Notes under the pieces: generated by a model | Databases searched by the model: none | What the model saw: the letters and a program-made list of their open reading frames with translations, nothing else | What the model was told of the DNA's origin: nothing | Position numbers and translations under genes: made by a program | Part shown: piece by piece, positions 1 through 11,860 of the stretch | How positions within the stretch are numbered: the first letter of the stretch is position 1 | How the letters are laid out: the number at the start of each line of letters is the position of its first letter | NCBI GenBank assembly: GCA_964036195.1 | Contig: OZ038452.1 | Location: 14,006,704-14,070,703 of the forward strand | DNA from: Sphaerolaimus hirsutus | Taxonomy: Eukaryota > Nematoda > Chromadorea > Monhysterida > Sphaerolaimidae | Length of the DNA: 64,000 nt | Direction: 5' to 3'

Positions 1-68
1 CATGTGTTTTGGCACTCTTCCAACCCAATACTCTGAACAGAAATTGCTGTCGTCACCCCAAAACGTAC

Positions 69-990
69 CCAATAGTCGATGCTGCCTCTGTCTTCCAAAA
101 CATCGACCTGCTCGTTCCATTTTACTCTTTTCCCGCTGTCTCTACTCTCCGCGCTGCCATCGGATATGGGCTGCGAGCGTCCGTCGAGCAGCACCAAGAG
201 CTCGCTGGCGGCGCGCGGTTTGTCCTCCAAGCCGGTCATGATGGCCGGGGCGGCAAGAAGTGCGGCTGCCATGCGCAGCGGCGGTTTCCAGTCTCTGTGA
301 TTGGCAGTTTTTATGAGTGGAGTGGAGAGTTTATTCAGTTTAGCTGCGATTTCGGTGTTCTAGTGTCGCTGGGACAATTATATTGAATACGAAATTGTGG
401 TAAAAAAAGTTCAATTCAATGAACTATTACGTACGGAATACCCTTATGTTGCGGCAACTAATTAATTTGACTAATTATTGATCATTACATAAATACATAA
501 TTCGTTGTACCTATGTATGTACTAGATGTCTTAAAAATTTGAAATTATACCATCGATTTCATATTTTGCTCGCGAAAAAAAATCGCAGCCCGGACACTCC
601 ACTATGTAAATCAATTTGGCTTCAAGCTGCGTTTACAGCTTGATGAAAAATTAAAGGTGAATCGTAAAATAAATAACCACGTAAAAAGTTGTTATCTTCA
701 CGTTTTCGAGTCCTTTACTCCAGCTTCATGTTCAAAACCCAAATTTTCTCAAAAACTTTTTCGGTGCCTTTTAATTTTACGTTTCACGTTCAATTTATTC
801 GTCAAGCTGTAAACGCATCTTTGAATCTGACTACCCCCGAATCCATACTCGATTCCATAGCACCTGGGGTTAGCGCGTCTGCGGGCATTTTTGCGCGACT
901 TGTCGCCGGCCACCGTCCACGGCGTGCGCTCGTCCGCGGCGGCGCGGGTGTCCGTGGGAGAAATGAACGGATCCTCCCATTTGTCCTTGC
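69..990 (-). CDS. Unrecognised protein, two internal exons (partial gene)
   Basis: Two GC-rich exons join in frame on the minus strand: 990-864 (after an AG acceptor, ending in an AG/gtgcta donor) and 294-69 (acceptor cacag, ending TGG/gtacgt). Phase 2 to phase 1 completes an Arg codon. The 117 residues read KDKWEDPFISPTDTR...KNARRRANPR then DWKPPLRMAAALLAAPAIM...KRVKWNEQVDVLEDRGSIDYW. They are rich in charged residues and show no membrane segment or domain I recognise. KRVKW fits the RVxF-type protein phosphatase 1 docking pattern; that is only inference from a short motif. The codon choice (GCC, CGC, GAC) matches the other exons of the window and not the flanking AT-rich DNA. Upstream exons and the start codon were not found, and the gene probably continues left of base 1. 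An alternative is that translation starts at the ATG at 272. Confidence 0.5.
624..821. repeat. Short inverted-repeat element, GCTGCG..TTACAGCT family
   Basis: A 20-bp arm at 624-643 recurs inverted at 802-821. Related ends occur at 36041-36128 and 45651-46077, so this is a dispersed family. It lies just before the left-edge exon pair. Confidence 0.6.
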
Positions 991-1251
991 CTGTCCACCC
1001 ACCTATGCCTAAGGGCAAGAACTTAGCAACTTGTTCGGTTGTTATAATATGGTCAGTGCACCTACCGAGATTCTGTCCCATTTGTGTAGATCAATATTTA
1101 CATATCAGTCTACGTCTACGGGTTGCTCAATTGATAATAATCAAGCTTTACATTCGTCTGATTTTTGTTTTTATGTTTATCAGTCAGTATCTTCATGTAC
1201 TTTCATGCCAGTATATTCTTGTTCAAGTGTTTGAAAGTTACATTCATCATT

Positions 1252-1473
1252 GGCGGCCCACACACTAGTTGACACACGTGTGTCAATTGGTCTGTGTCAA
1301 CTTTCGACTTTACGTGTCGCATTTCGATGAACAAATGCACATGCAGCAATGTTGAAGAATAAATATTACGCAAGTGCATTGGAAGATATCGCTTGTCGAC
1401 ACGTGAGGACGAAATCTGAGTTGACACAGACCAGTTGACACACGTGTGTCAACTAGGTAGTGTGTGGGCCGCC
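1252..1473. mobile_element. MITE, GGGCC-CACACTAG family, copy 1
   Basis: Near-perfect terminal inverted repeats start GGCGGCCCACACACTAG and end CTAGTGTGTGGGCCGCC. The arms continue as GTTGACACACGTGTGTCAA. Ends match copies at 12742, 16736, 37605, 55496 and 59551. The 3-bp AAT/ATT duplications seen at the better copies and the GGSCC ends recall PIF/Harbinger elements; that assignment is inference. Confidence 0.75.
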
Positions 1474-2249
1474 TATATGTTGGAAAAAATACTTTAGCGA
1501 CCTGCGTTCTCTGACAATGATCCGAACCTAAATACAATACTCCACCGCGTCCCATAAAATGCTTTCAGTTGTATTTACCAGTGCTTTGTTTCGGTCCACT
1601 GTAGGCATCATTATTTTATGACGGCGCCTTTTGTCAGCAGTGGTGCCCACTTGGGTATTTTGACCAAATGCCATGAATGACATCAATGTCTTCATTTGGA
1701 TAGACTAAAAAGATAGATTTTATAAACTGCCCGATTGGAAACAAAAAACTCTATTTAACTACTTAAAATCCATTATTTTTTAAGTCGAATAACCTATACT
1801 CGGCGGACCGCAAAGTATGCGCAGAATCCTACCATAACTTAATGAATAAAATCTTCTGATAAAAATCGTAATCAATCATGCTATAGTAAAAACGAAATAT
1901 TATGATGGAAAACTGTATATATTTTGGTTCATTATTCAGATGGGTTATGGTATTTAGGTTTTCCATACTAAAGTGTGATGTCCGTCGAGTATACCGAGTA
2001 CTTCAATTTTCCTAGAAATCACCGTGGAGGGGGTTGTTGCTAAAAATGCAAACTACTGTGATGGCCATGTACTGTCATGTTTTCTGCGGTCATTTAATCA
2101 CTGTTGAGTGTATCACATTTCACTGAAATTGCAACTTTATCGTGAACATGAATGCTTATAACCTAACTATTTTAATAGAATACAAACTAGAATAAGTCAT
2201 CTGAAACAACTCTGTAAAACACATGAAAAAATAATGGACAATAATGCGA
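1474..2249. other. Non-coding stretch with one MITE of the TATACTCGGCGGAC family (1795-1993)
   Basis: Inverted ends TATACTCGGCGGAC (1795) and its complement ending at 1993 frame a copy related to 56412-56588 and 58124-58310. Outside it I see only AT-rich unique sequence. Confidence 0.6.
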
Positions 2250-2737
2250 CATAAAAAATGGCTAAAGCCAACAAAAAGTGGACGCTGCACCTAAACATGT
2301 GTATGATTTTGAATGCACAAAAGTAATATATCATATACCATGCCATTTTCTTATCGAGCTATCAAAAGATGTATATCAAGGGAAATGTATACAAATGCTA
2401 ATAATATAGGCTATCAACACAACAAACTGCATCACAAGAAACAATTTCACCAAACTTTTGCATGGCAGTGTGAGCTGTGTCAAAGGTCTGCAATCATTAA
2501 AGATACAAAAAGCTCACGCTGCCATGCAAAAGTTTGGTGAAATTGTTTCTTGTGATGCAGTTTGCTGTGTTGATAGCCTATATTATTAGCATTTGTATAC
2601 ATTTCCCTTGATATACATCTTTTGATAGCTCAATAAGAAAATGGCATGGTATATGATATATTACTTTTGTGCATTCAAAAGCATACACATGTTTAGGTGC
2701 AGCGTCCACTTTTTGTTGGCTTTAGCCATTTTTTATG
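2250..2737. repeat. Foldback element with 228-bp arms
   Basis: Bases 2250-2477 are repeated inverted at 2510-2737 with very few mismatches, separated by a 32-bp loop. Transcribed, it would form one long hairpin. The ends begin acataaaaaatggctaaagc. No protein is encoded. Confidence 0.9.
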
Positions 2738-2867
2738 GGATATACTTCTTTTTGAGGGCCACAGGCCCAAATTTTATAAGTTATTGCAAATCAAGCAAAT
2801 GTCAAATGTGGCACTGAGCAATACAATCTATAGTCGAGAAGAAGCCAAATACTAAGATTCAAAAGAT

Positions 2868-3625
2868 TTTCAACATGACATTTAGAACCTGAAAGTTATC
2901 ACTTGACATTTATGACTTGAAATTACCCACTTGACAATAACTTGACATAAACCACTTGACATTTATGACTGAATGGCATCACTTGATATTTATGACTTGA
3001 CATGAACTGCTTGCCATTTTTTCACCTGATAGTTTTCACTTGACATAAACAAATTGACAGGTATCACCTGAAAATTGTTACTTGACATATTACTTGACAT
3101 TTGACATGACATTTATCACTTGACACTCAACTTGACATTTCACTTGAAATTTATCACTTGACGTTAAACTTGACATTTGACATGACATTTATCACTTGAC
3201 ATTAAGCTTGACATTTAACTTGACATTTGACTTGAGATTTCACTTGAAATTTATTACTTGACATTTCACTTGAAATTGATCACTTGGCATTTGACTTGAC
3301 ATTTCAATTGAAAGTTATCACTGTATATTCACCTTGACATTTATCACTTGACATTTGACTTGACTTGACTTTAGACTTGACATTTATAACTTGACATTTG
3401 ACTTGATATTTGATCACTTGACATTAAACTTTACATTTGACTTGACATTTCTCACTTGAAATTTGACTTGACATTTATCACTTGAAATTTGACTTGACAT
3501 ATGACTTGATATTTGACTTGACATTTATGAGTTGACATAAAACTTGACATTTAACTTGAAATTTGTCACTTGACATTTGACTTGACATTTGACTTGACAT
3601 TAACCACTAGACATTTATGACCTGA
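2868..3625. repeat. Degenerate minisatellite of TTGACATTT / CACTTGACATTTAT words
   Basis: About 750 bp consist of repeated words such as acttgacatttatcactt and gacttgacattt with variable spacing. All frames are broken; it is not coding. Confidence 0.85.
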
Positions 3626-4060
3626 TAGTAATCACCATGCAAGGTCACATGCTCAGTATCACATCAAGCAGTAGTTCAGGCATGTTTACGCATTTTACAC
3701 AAAATAAGCAAACTTGAATAACTTTTGTAAATCTGTACCAAAATTGCCAAAAATTGGCTCATTTGAAAGCTCTAGTCATGGCGCACATCAACAAATTTTT
3801 TTTATTGCCGCATTTGTATTCAAATTTTAAATTTATTGAGGTTTGAAAATTTCAAACAGATACCGTCCCAAAGTGGGCGGAGCCTGTGAAAAAATTCCCG
3901 AAAATAAGAAATGGCATCATATGCTCTTTCATATGAGCCATCAACCATGAAAATCGGTCGTGTTTCAAGGAAGTTATTGCAGTTTGAAGATTGTCGGGAG
4001 AACAAGATGAAGAACAACAACAACAACAACAACAACAACACTGCCTAGAAAAGAAAATGT
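3626..4060. other. Non-coding stretch ending in a (CAA)n microsatellite
   Basis: AT-rich unique sequence, with a CAA trinucleotide run at about 4014-4040 immediately before the target duplication of the next element. No exon seen. Confidence 0.5.
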
Positions 4061-4794
4061 GTAATAACTAGTGATGTGAAAGCGCCATGGCGCTGGCGCT
4101 TGGCGCTAGCGCCAAAGCAAAAAGCGCCACGGCGCTTTTGGCGATTGGCGCTAAAATGCTGTGGCGCCATCGGCGCTTGGCGCCGTGTTTCCGAAAAGCG
4201 CCATGGCGCTTTTGGCGCTTGGCGCTACTTTCCAGTGGCACCATTGGCGCTTGGCGCTACCATTTTTTAAAGCGCCAAAAAAGCACCAGAGGTGATAATT
4301 GCGCCACGGTGTTCATGTGCCTTATTGCCTATTTTCAGCCACTTTTGGTCATGTATGTACTTAAGGTGTTTTACTAAGATATGTAGTTTAGCTATTTTTA
4401 CCCTGTTATGTCACAGTTTGCACTTTAAATCTTGAAATATCCAATAGATTGAACCTCTGCAATCCCAAACCCCCAGACAATCTTTCAGCTTCTACCACTT
4501 CAGAGAGGCTATCTATTTGAACCAGTCTTAGTTACCCTTGTGTGTTGATGTTGTGGTGTGATGAGGGATATAACTATCTGAACCAACACTGTATGGAGAC
4601 ACAGATCAATAATAAGTCGTTCTTCTACCAAAAATTCATTTTACATTGATTTGTTACATATAAAACCTTTCATCAAACTTTTTTCTACTTTCAACATATC
4701 ACAGGTTATCATTAAATTCTAACATACAGAAATTGAAATTCTGATGCAAAAGTGCAACAATATCAATAAAAAAATCCCCATGCAACTTGACATG

Positions 4795-5185
4795 ACCTGG
4801 TGGCAATACCAAGCCCTGTAAAGTTGTAAGTAAAGTGTCAAATATAAAGCAAAGTGTTAAATGTAAAGTCAATTGCAAAGTCAAATATCAAATGTAAAGT
4901 AAAGTGTCAAATGTAAAGTAAAGTGTCAAATGTAAAGTAAAGTGTCAATTGTGTATCCAAATCTCATTTTTCATATCCAAATTTTCTGTGTTTTTTTATC
5001 TGTTTATCTGTTTTTTATCTGTTTTTTTGTTTTTTCATATTCAAATCTTATGCTGAACAATAAGAAATGGATACAAAAACATAAGATTTCGATATGAAAC
5101 AATAAGATTTGGATACACAATTCACACTTTACTTTACATTTGACACTTTACTTTACACTTTAAAGGGCTTGGGTCTGCCCCCAGG
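4795..5185. mobile_element. Palindromic MITE, CAGTCCCAAGCCCTGTAAAG family, copy 1 (nested)
   Basis: Ends ACCTGGTGGCAATACCAAGC and the complement of CTTGGGTCTGCCCCCAGGT bracket arms made of AAGTAAAGTGTCAAATGT words. Copies: 25602-25761 and 63541-63744. It sits inside the 4069-6262 element. Confidence 0.8.
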
Positions 5186-5348
5186 TATACCCGGTGACCT
5201 GAGAAGTAAAAATCAATGAAAAACAGGTATCATATTCACTGTTGAGCAAGAAAACTTATTGATTTCCATTATTTGACTATTTTTGTGTTTTTGGAGGCAA
5301 TACAAGTTATTGAAAGTGAAGAAAATTGTACAAAGTCTCACCTGTGTC

Positions 5349-6032
5349 TAGGGATGGCCAGCGCTTTTTTTCAAGCGCTTTTTTTTAAAAAAACGCCGCT
5401 TTTTTTAAAAAAAAAGCGCTGGCAAAAAATTTTGTACCTATGCACTAGGTATTTTGCAATTTTTTCGCGCGCGAGCGCGCAATACCGCATGCAAATTGCC
5501 ATTGGTGGTTGTTTTCATTGGTATTGTGGCATTTTTAGTGCCATTGCTTCTATTACTGCATGGTATCATGTAATCATAAGTTGTGATATGTCAGTCAAGT
5601 ATATAATACCCGGCCAATGTGCTTCAACACACTTTTCTACAGTGTGAAACATCAGTGTCATGTATTAGCCTTCTCTTATAGCCATATTAAAGCAGTATCC
5701 CATGCTTAACTTCACTAGAAGTCACGAAACATTCACAAACGGCGATATACATTACAAGTCAACATAAAATTGGATTTTTTTTTTCAGCAGAAATCAGGAT
5801 TTTTAATGCTATCTCATGATTACACAGCCATTCTATGACTATATATCATCACAAGTACTACCACTTGTCTGATATACCTGTATATATTGGCTCAGAACCA
5901 TATTTGGGAGCTGTTTAGGTAATGTCTTGACATTTTTTGAAAAAAAGCGAAAAAAGCGCGTTTTTTTTAAAAAAAGCGTTGTTTTTTTTAAAAAGCGGGG
6001 TCGTTAAAAAAAAGCGCTTTTTTCCATCCCTA
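5349..6032. mobile_element. hAT-like element, TAGGGATGG ends (nested)
   Basis: Ends TAGGGATGG...CCATCCCTA are flanked by the exact 8-bp duplication CCTGTGTC (5341-5348 and 6033-6040). The subterminal bases are runs of T or A with GCGC words, forming arms. It is inserted in the older 4069-6262 element, so the order of insertion is readable. Confidence 0.92.
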
Positions 6033-6262
6033 CCTGTGTCATTGAAGGCAATATCATTTTGGCGCTGGCGCCATTGGCGCTTGGCGCCAAGGCCCCCTGG
6101 CGTCTTTGGCGCTTGGTGCTAAGGTCTAGAAAAGCGCCATGGCGCTTTTGGCGCTTGGCGCCATTTTGCTGTGGCGCCATTGGCGCTTGGCGCTAGTTCC
6201 GGAAAAGCGCCATGGCACTTTTGGCGCTTGGCGCCAAAAGTCTGGCGCTCTTCACATCACTA

Positions 6263-7510
6263 GTAATAACTTCCTCCCAACTCAACCATTTGATCTGAAA
6301 ATTTGCATGGGGGTACTTTTCGACACGGGCTATTCAATGGTATAATCGGTTTTGCCGTAGCTTGTCGCGTTCTGAAGTTATTGCAATTTAAATTTTGCGA
6401 TTTCCGCATTTTGGTGTGTCTGACCATATTATGGGTGGGTCGCTTGCGCCCTCCCTCGGCAGCGAGGGATGGCGCTGGCGCGCCCACCCGATTGATTTTA
6501 TCGGCTTGCCATAGATCTAATGTATATTACACACGCATTTTAATTTGCAGTGAAAAATTGATAAAACGCACTCCGCTCTCAACAGGGTGCCAGTGCCAAG
6601 CCAACACACGTTGACTTTCGCACAACGAAAAACTAACATGGAGTTAGGTTGCAACATAAATATTTAGAAACTTGAAACCGTTTGTTGAAATGTTACGCAC
6701 AGAGTGTTTAAAAATAACGAACTTTTTCAAAAGTATATGTATATGTAAACTACTTTTTTTACTCTCCCTGAGTACAGAAAATGTAAAATACTTTTTTACC
6801 CGTACCTACTCATGAGTACATGTGTGTAAAATACTTTTTCCCAGGAAAATGTAAAATCGAGCACTTTTTCCCTGGAAAATGTATAAGCAGGTACTTTTCG
6901 TCATAGAATATGCAAAAGTGGGTACTGTTTCTTGGAAAATGTCGTAAAATGTAAAACCTACTAGTTTTTACATGTGAGAGCAATTTTTACACTGAAAGAC
7001 AACACGTACAGATGTCATTTTTTATGATTATTTAGTATTTTTATAGAAAAAAAGATATGATTTCCTCAAGATTTCTTTATTTTAGCAACAAAAAATAGCG
7101 ATTTGAAAATACTGAAATACCTTTTCTGTACACATGTACTTTTCAAAAGTACGCGTAGCATACGTGTGAGTACAGGTACTTTTCAAAAGTACGCGTAGCA
7201 TACGTGTGAGTACAGGTACTTTTTTAAAGTGTATGTAAATGAATTTACCCAGTACTCGAGTATATGTATTTTTTATAGTAAATGTAAATGAGGTGTCTAA
7301 TTCTAAAGGTATTTGAGTGAATCGCATTTTATGTTTCAGACCCAAGACACGGTCCGTGCTGGCTCAATTTGGCTCTCTCATGCCTTCCATCAAGTTCCAA
7401 ATGTTAACAATAAAGTGTCAACTTTTCAGCCCCTGCTCTCAACGTATATATTTGAAAATTTGAGTGTCCATAATATCCCATTTGGACAGTGCAAAACTGT
7501 TTTGGGGTAG
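6263..7510. other. Non-coding; dispersed repeat (6415-6487) and 40-bp tandem (7138-7220)
   Basis: Bases 6415-6487 recur at 48455-48510 (ccatattatgggtgggtcgc). Bases 6715-7295 carry degenerate GTAAA/TACTTTT words related to the CATAGTTGTTAAAACG family. A 40-bp unit (tttcaaaagtacgcgtagca...) is repeated twice from 7138. No exon recognised. Confidence 0.5.
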
Positions 7511-7860
7511 GAAATGGACTTGTCGACTTTTTCACACGAGAACATTTTTGTTCCTGCCTTATGGGCAATTTATGGACTTGTCGACTTTTAGAAATTGGTG
7601 TCCATAGTGGACCCACTTATCAAATTTCTTGCTTTTTTCCCAACAAAAAATCTGCGGAAGGTGGACTTGTTGACTTTTAGCCGAAAACTAAATGGACTTG
7701 TCAAGTTCCTGCCCAATTTTTTGGCATTTGACCACAAAAAGTTCAAATTTGACACTATCAGGGCCATGTGAATTAAAAAAATTTATGTAAAATAATGAAA
7801 AATCTGCAGGAGTAACTCGAAATTTTCATATTCTGGACTTGTCGACTTTTAGAATAGAAG
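7511..7860. repeat. Interspersed TGGACTTGTCGACTTTTAG words
   Basis: The word tggacttgtcgacttt recurs about five times at irregular spacing (near 7514, 7572, 7663, 7692, 7833). Non-coding. Confidence 0.6.
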
Positions 7861-8663
7861 TCTGAAAAACCTTTTAACAACTGTGGTTACATTATAATAA
7901 TCCATGCAATCAATTCATACTCATTTTTAGCCGATGTTTATTTTCACATTCAGCACGCTTTCAGTTTTATTATTTGTCCGACTTTTATCTGTGATTTGAT
8001 TGTGCTTTTGACATTTGTTGGTCGCTTAGCATAAAAAATAACCTGTGATTTATATTTTTGAAAATCTCACAAATATAAATAGGTATAATACCGTATATGA
8101 AATTTGTATTGGTATGTTCATATTTTTTCACATTTTCGGTGATATACCTATTTATATGATTTATATTCTAAAAATCTGGAAAGATTTATATATTTTCCTG
8201 AGGATTATTGACTACTATGAATATCCGTTTTCTGAAGAAAAAAGTTGGTCGATATTTCTGATGCTAAAGCCACCCACCAACTGCTGTTTAGCGTTTAGCA
8301 CCGGCCGAACGCGTTCTATTGGCATCTGTCGCCCGCGTGTTTCGACGTGTGTGATGTTTGTGTTCGCTGTTGTTTGCCGTTTTCACGCACTTAGCATGAC
8401 ACTGGCTGTTGTCAAGTAATGCTGTGGTTCCTTGATCGAGATCAGAAGCTGCCCGCCAGACTGTCTAGCATTTTACCATTCAGCCGGATTAACACGGACC
8501 AACCAACCACGGACCTTTTCAACTCTGACTTAAATTACAACTTTTGAACTTTTTATGTTGTGCTACATTATACCCTTGTGTTGTGCTACATGGAGATGGC
8601 TCGCACTTTTTCCAACCGCTTTGTTTCTATTTCCAAATGCTATTTCTTAAAGAAATCTGCATA
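7861..8663. other. No gene recognised
   Basis: AT-rich sequence with a moderately GC-rich patch at about 8270-8520. Open frames there are short, lack splice logic and match nothing I know. Confidence 0.4.
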
Positions 8664-9104
8664 CCGTATATCCTTGAATAAGAACCCTCCATTGAATAAC
8701 ACCCCCTTGGATACGACAACTCCCTTAAATAACACCCCCTTGAATAACTCCCCCCGTTGGCGAGGTGAGGAAAAAATTACTCCCCCTTGAGAAACTCCCC
8801 TCTCTTGAATAACCCCCCCTCTGCTTATTTGATAAGTCTATCCACAATGTGTATTTGAATTTCTTAGATGCTGATGAACACGAATTTTAGAATGAATACC
8901 TACCTTGTTTTTGTTGTTGTTGAACTGTTTAATACATTAATAACATGAGTTGACAGAATGCATGCATATTGACAATTAATACGGTGAAAGTTCTGAGGAA
9001 AAAATAACTCCTCTCCTTAAAAAATCTCCTCTCTTGAATAACTCGCCCTGCAAAACCTGTGATGAAATAATAACTCCCCTGGGGTCTTATTCGAGGATAT
9101 ACGG
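8664..9104. mobile_element. TA-flanked MITE, CCGTAT family, CCTTGAATAA subtype
   Basis: Ends CCGTATATCCTTGAATAAGA and the complement of TCTTATTCGAGGATATACGG sit between TA dinucleotides. The interior carries repeated CTCCCCTTGAATAAC words. TA duplications and long arms suit a Tc1/mariner-type MITE (inference). Confidence 0.85.
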
Positions 9105-9976
9105 TATTTACTCAATTGAACCTTAATGTTGCTCTGATCAGGGCCACATCGCCAATGATGAAAATTGAAAAGTGGTTCCTGTGAAACAGAACTTATGTCG
9201 AAGCTATTTTTATCAATTCCTGGTGCTACATATGCATCTGTGGCCAATAATATATTGAAAACTAATAACTTCATCTGTTTGTTTTTTTCCCTTGCGATTT
9301 ATTCAGGGCGTCTCCTCATTTCGTGTAAATTGTTATAAATAAGTTACACGTGGCTCAGGAAAGGGAATTTGTCAAACACTTTTGCTTACTTTCTTATAGA
9401 AAGCAGTTAGCATAGCAGTCGTTGTAAACTATCGTACGGCGCCACATTGAACCCAGGATGTAACCTTTCACACGGCAGGCACGCGTAAAACTTTGCGTTT
9501 TTGTTCTAGCTGGGAGGGGGATTTGGCCGGGCCCTCTCAACGTTCGGTTCTCCAATTTTAACTAATTTTCAAGTTCAATCGATTGCAACTGGCATAAAGA
9601 CGGCATGCGGCATGTCGCATTACAACCAGCCGCCGCCCGGACGCGTGACAGCGCGACACCCGGCGCATGCTTCCAAAAAATTCGTTTTGAACCGGCCGCC
9701 TTGTGGTAGCGATCACGCATGCACGCAGAAAACGTGGCGCACATATTTATTGAGGCATCCGCTGTCGTTGTTGTTTGGAATGCAGCGAGCCAACTGCCAG
9801 CCGCAAGGGCACCAAAATTTCGCTTGCCTCGGCGGCACGACGTGACGTACTTTTCCTGACGTGAATTATATGCTTTCAGCAAAGTCAACTGCTCCTGAAC
9901 TTTGAACATCGCTCGCACGGTCTTTACTACATCGTTGCCATATTTACACTGCATGCCAATGATCTGGCCTTTTTCG
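9105..9976. other. No gene recognised; GC-rich patch 9470-9860
   Basis: A 130-codon minus frame spans 9954-9562 but has no recognisable motif, no splice context and codon use unlike the real exons. I leave it unannotated. Confidence 0.4.
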
Positions 9977-10437
9977 CAGAGTTGTTAAAAGTACCAAACT
10001 TTTTTCAATATATACGTAAACGTAAAGTATTTAGTTTTTACTCACCCCTGAGTACTGAAAATGTAAAGTAAATTTTTTTACTTTTACTCATGAGTAAATG
10101 TGAGTAAACGTATTTTTCACCTGTAAAATGTAAAAGCGAGTATTTTTCAGAAATTTCGCCCCAATTTTTGCTCAAAATAACTTTTCATTACCTTTTTGCA
10201 TTTGCACATTTTCGACTATTTTCCTCTATTTAAGCCTATTTGCTCCCTTTTTCCCTAAAATGTCATTAAAAAGTCTGTATAAAGGGATATCTGAAATACG
10301 TTTTCTTATCGAGTACTTTCAAAAAGTATACGTAAAAGCGCATACTGGTACCTTTTTCAGAGGAAATGTAAACATATTTATTCGGTACTCGAGTATACGT
10401 ATTTTGCAATAAAAGTAGATACGTTTTAACAACTATG
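9977..10437. mobile_element. hAT-like MITE, CAGAGTTGTTAAAA family, copy 1
   Basis: Ends CAGAGTTGTTAAAAG and the complement of CGTTTTAACAACTATG are flanked by CTTTTTCG (9969-9976) and CTTTCTCG (10438-10445), a 7/8 match. The interior repeats TACTCGAGTA and ACGTAAACG words. Confidence 0.85.
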
Positions 10438-11860
10438 CTTTCTCGATTACTGGGTGTACCACATTCAGGCGACTTTGATTTTTTTGCGATGATTATTCAA
10501 GCCAGCGACATTTCTTTCCAGTTCCAGTGCCGTTTGCTTTTGTTCTATTCACCTCTACCACGCTGAATGCATCCGTACCGCCGGTGTAACAATGTTATCG
10601 TAGATTTTTTCGCGAAGAAAACAAAAATATAGCCTAGGTCATGTTCCATGAAGTAAAAATAGCACGAATTTACACCCAAAATTTGGTACAGTTTCGCTTT
10701 AACGTAAATAGTTATCATAGATAAAATTAGTATGATAGGTGCGTGCGGCTGGCCTTTTATGTTTTGTTGCCGTTTCTTTTTGCACGATAGTAAGTTTTTC
10801 TGAAAGATCTTTAAATTATTCCACACACCTACCGATGCATGTTAGGCGTGTAAAATGTAACCGTATACAGTTCTTTTAGTTGGAGATAATTCAATATTGC
10901 ACTCGACCCGCTCCGAAACTGATCGGACACAGTTATTATCAGTTAAAATTTTTTTTGCTTTTGCCGGAAAACGGAGATGGAAAAAAATTGGCACTTGCAC
11001 GGAAAATGGAACGATTAAAGGCCAGAAAACGGAACGAAATTTGGACTGAAATGAAAAAAATTGCAGAAATTTTGCTGGAAATCGGAAAAATTGTTGAAAT
11101 TGCTGAAAAAAACTGAAACGGTAAAAAAATTGCAGCCGGAAAGTGGAAACGAAAAAAAAACAGAAAGCGGAAATGGAAATTGGAAAGTTGACATCCTATA
11201 CCAGATGCCCGTAAAATATGAAACTGCAACCACCCTAGTCTTTCCGTATTTTCCTGATTATTTTCCTTGAAAATCAGAATTTCGTCAGTTAGGTAAATCA
11301 TTTCTGTATTTATGTAAATAATCGTGTACACTAAAAAGCATAGGTATTTTTAAACAGCACTTTGAGCTTTGCACTTTGAGCACGCTGGACATCTGCTTCT
11401 GAATGAGAAGAGATCAATGATATAACCGCCTCAACTTTTGTTATCGTCTGTTCATTGTAAATACCTATGCATCGATGGCCAAAAAATTGCTGTGTCTATG
11501 GAGATTGGAGAAACATGACATGCCGACATGAATTGAACCTCTGTAAATTGAAAATTTTCATTTAGAAATGCACCTGTTTCCTCTGCGCCATTTCCCAGTT
11601 TGTAAAGAGACATAAAGTGAACTAAAAAATCACAGCCACACTAAACACTGGGTATTTATGTTTAAAACTCTTCACGGCGCACATGAAATGACACACGGTC
11701 GTGATGCTGAGTTAGATTGACATTCTAAAAAGTTGTGCATCTGAACACGATTGTCCGCGCATTCTACACTTACAGATATATCGCGTACATAGATATATTT
11801 ATTCCAAACTGGGAGTATACGTGAATTCCGTAAAAAGTTCATGATATTCTTTCACGTGAC
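10438..11860. other. No gene recognised; purine-rich tract 10960-11190
   Basis: The plus strand from 10960 to 11190 is almost all A and G with GGAAA/TTGGAA words, which produces open frames on both strands; these are compositional. The rest is unique AT-rich DNA. Confidence 0.5.

Larger units (their letters stand above)
4069..6262. mobile_element. hAT-like non-autonomous element, GCGCC family, 2.2 kb, with two nested insertions
   Basis: Ends TAGTGATGTGAAAGCGCC and its complement are flanked by the exact 8-bp duplication GTAATAAC (4061-4068 and 6263-6270), the hallmark size for hAT elements. The terminal 200 bp on each side are dense GCGCCATGGCGCTTTTGGCG repeats. The interior carries two further elements (4795-5185 and 5349-6032). 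No transposase frame is present. Smaller relatives with the same ends are at 30253-30459 and 57632-57704. Confidence 0.9.

Noticed and set aside
9562..9954. 130-residue minus-strand frame
   Set aside because: No motif, no splice context, and composition is patchy; no evidence beyond length.
10939..11331. 130-residue minus-strand frame rich in Phe and Ser
   Set aside because: Produced by a purine/pyrimidine-skewed tract that opens several frames on both strands.
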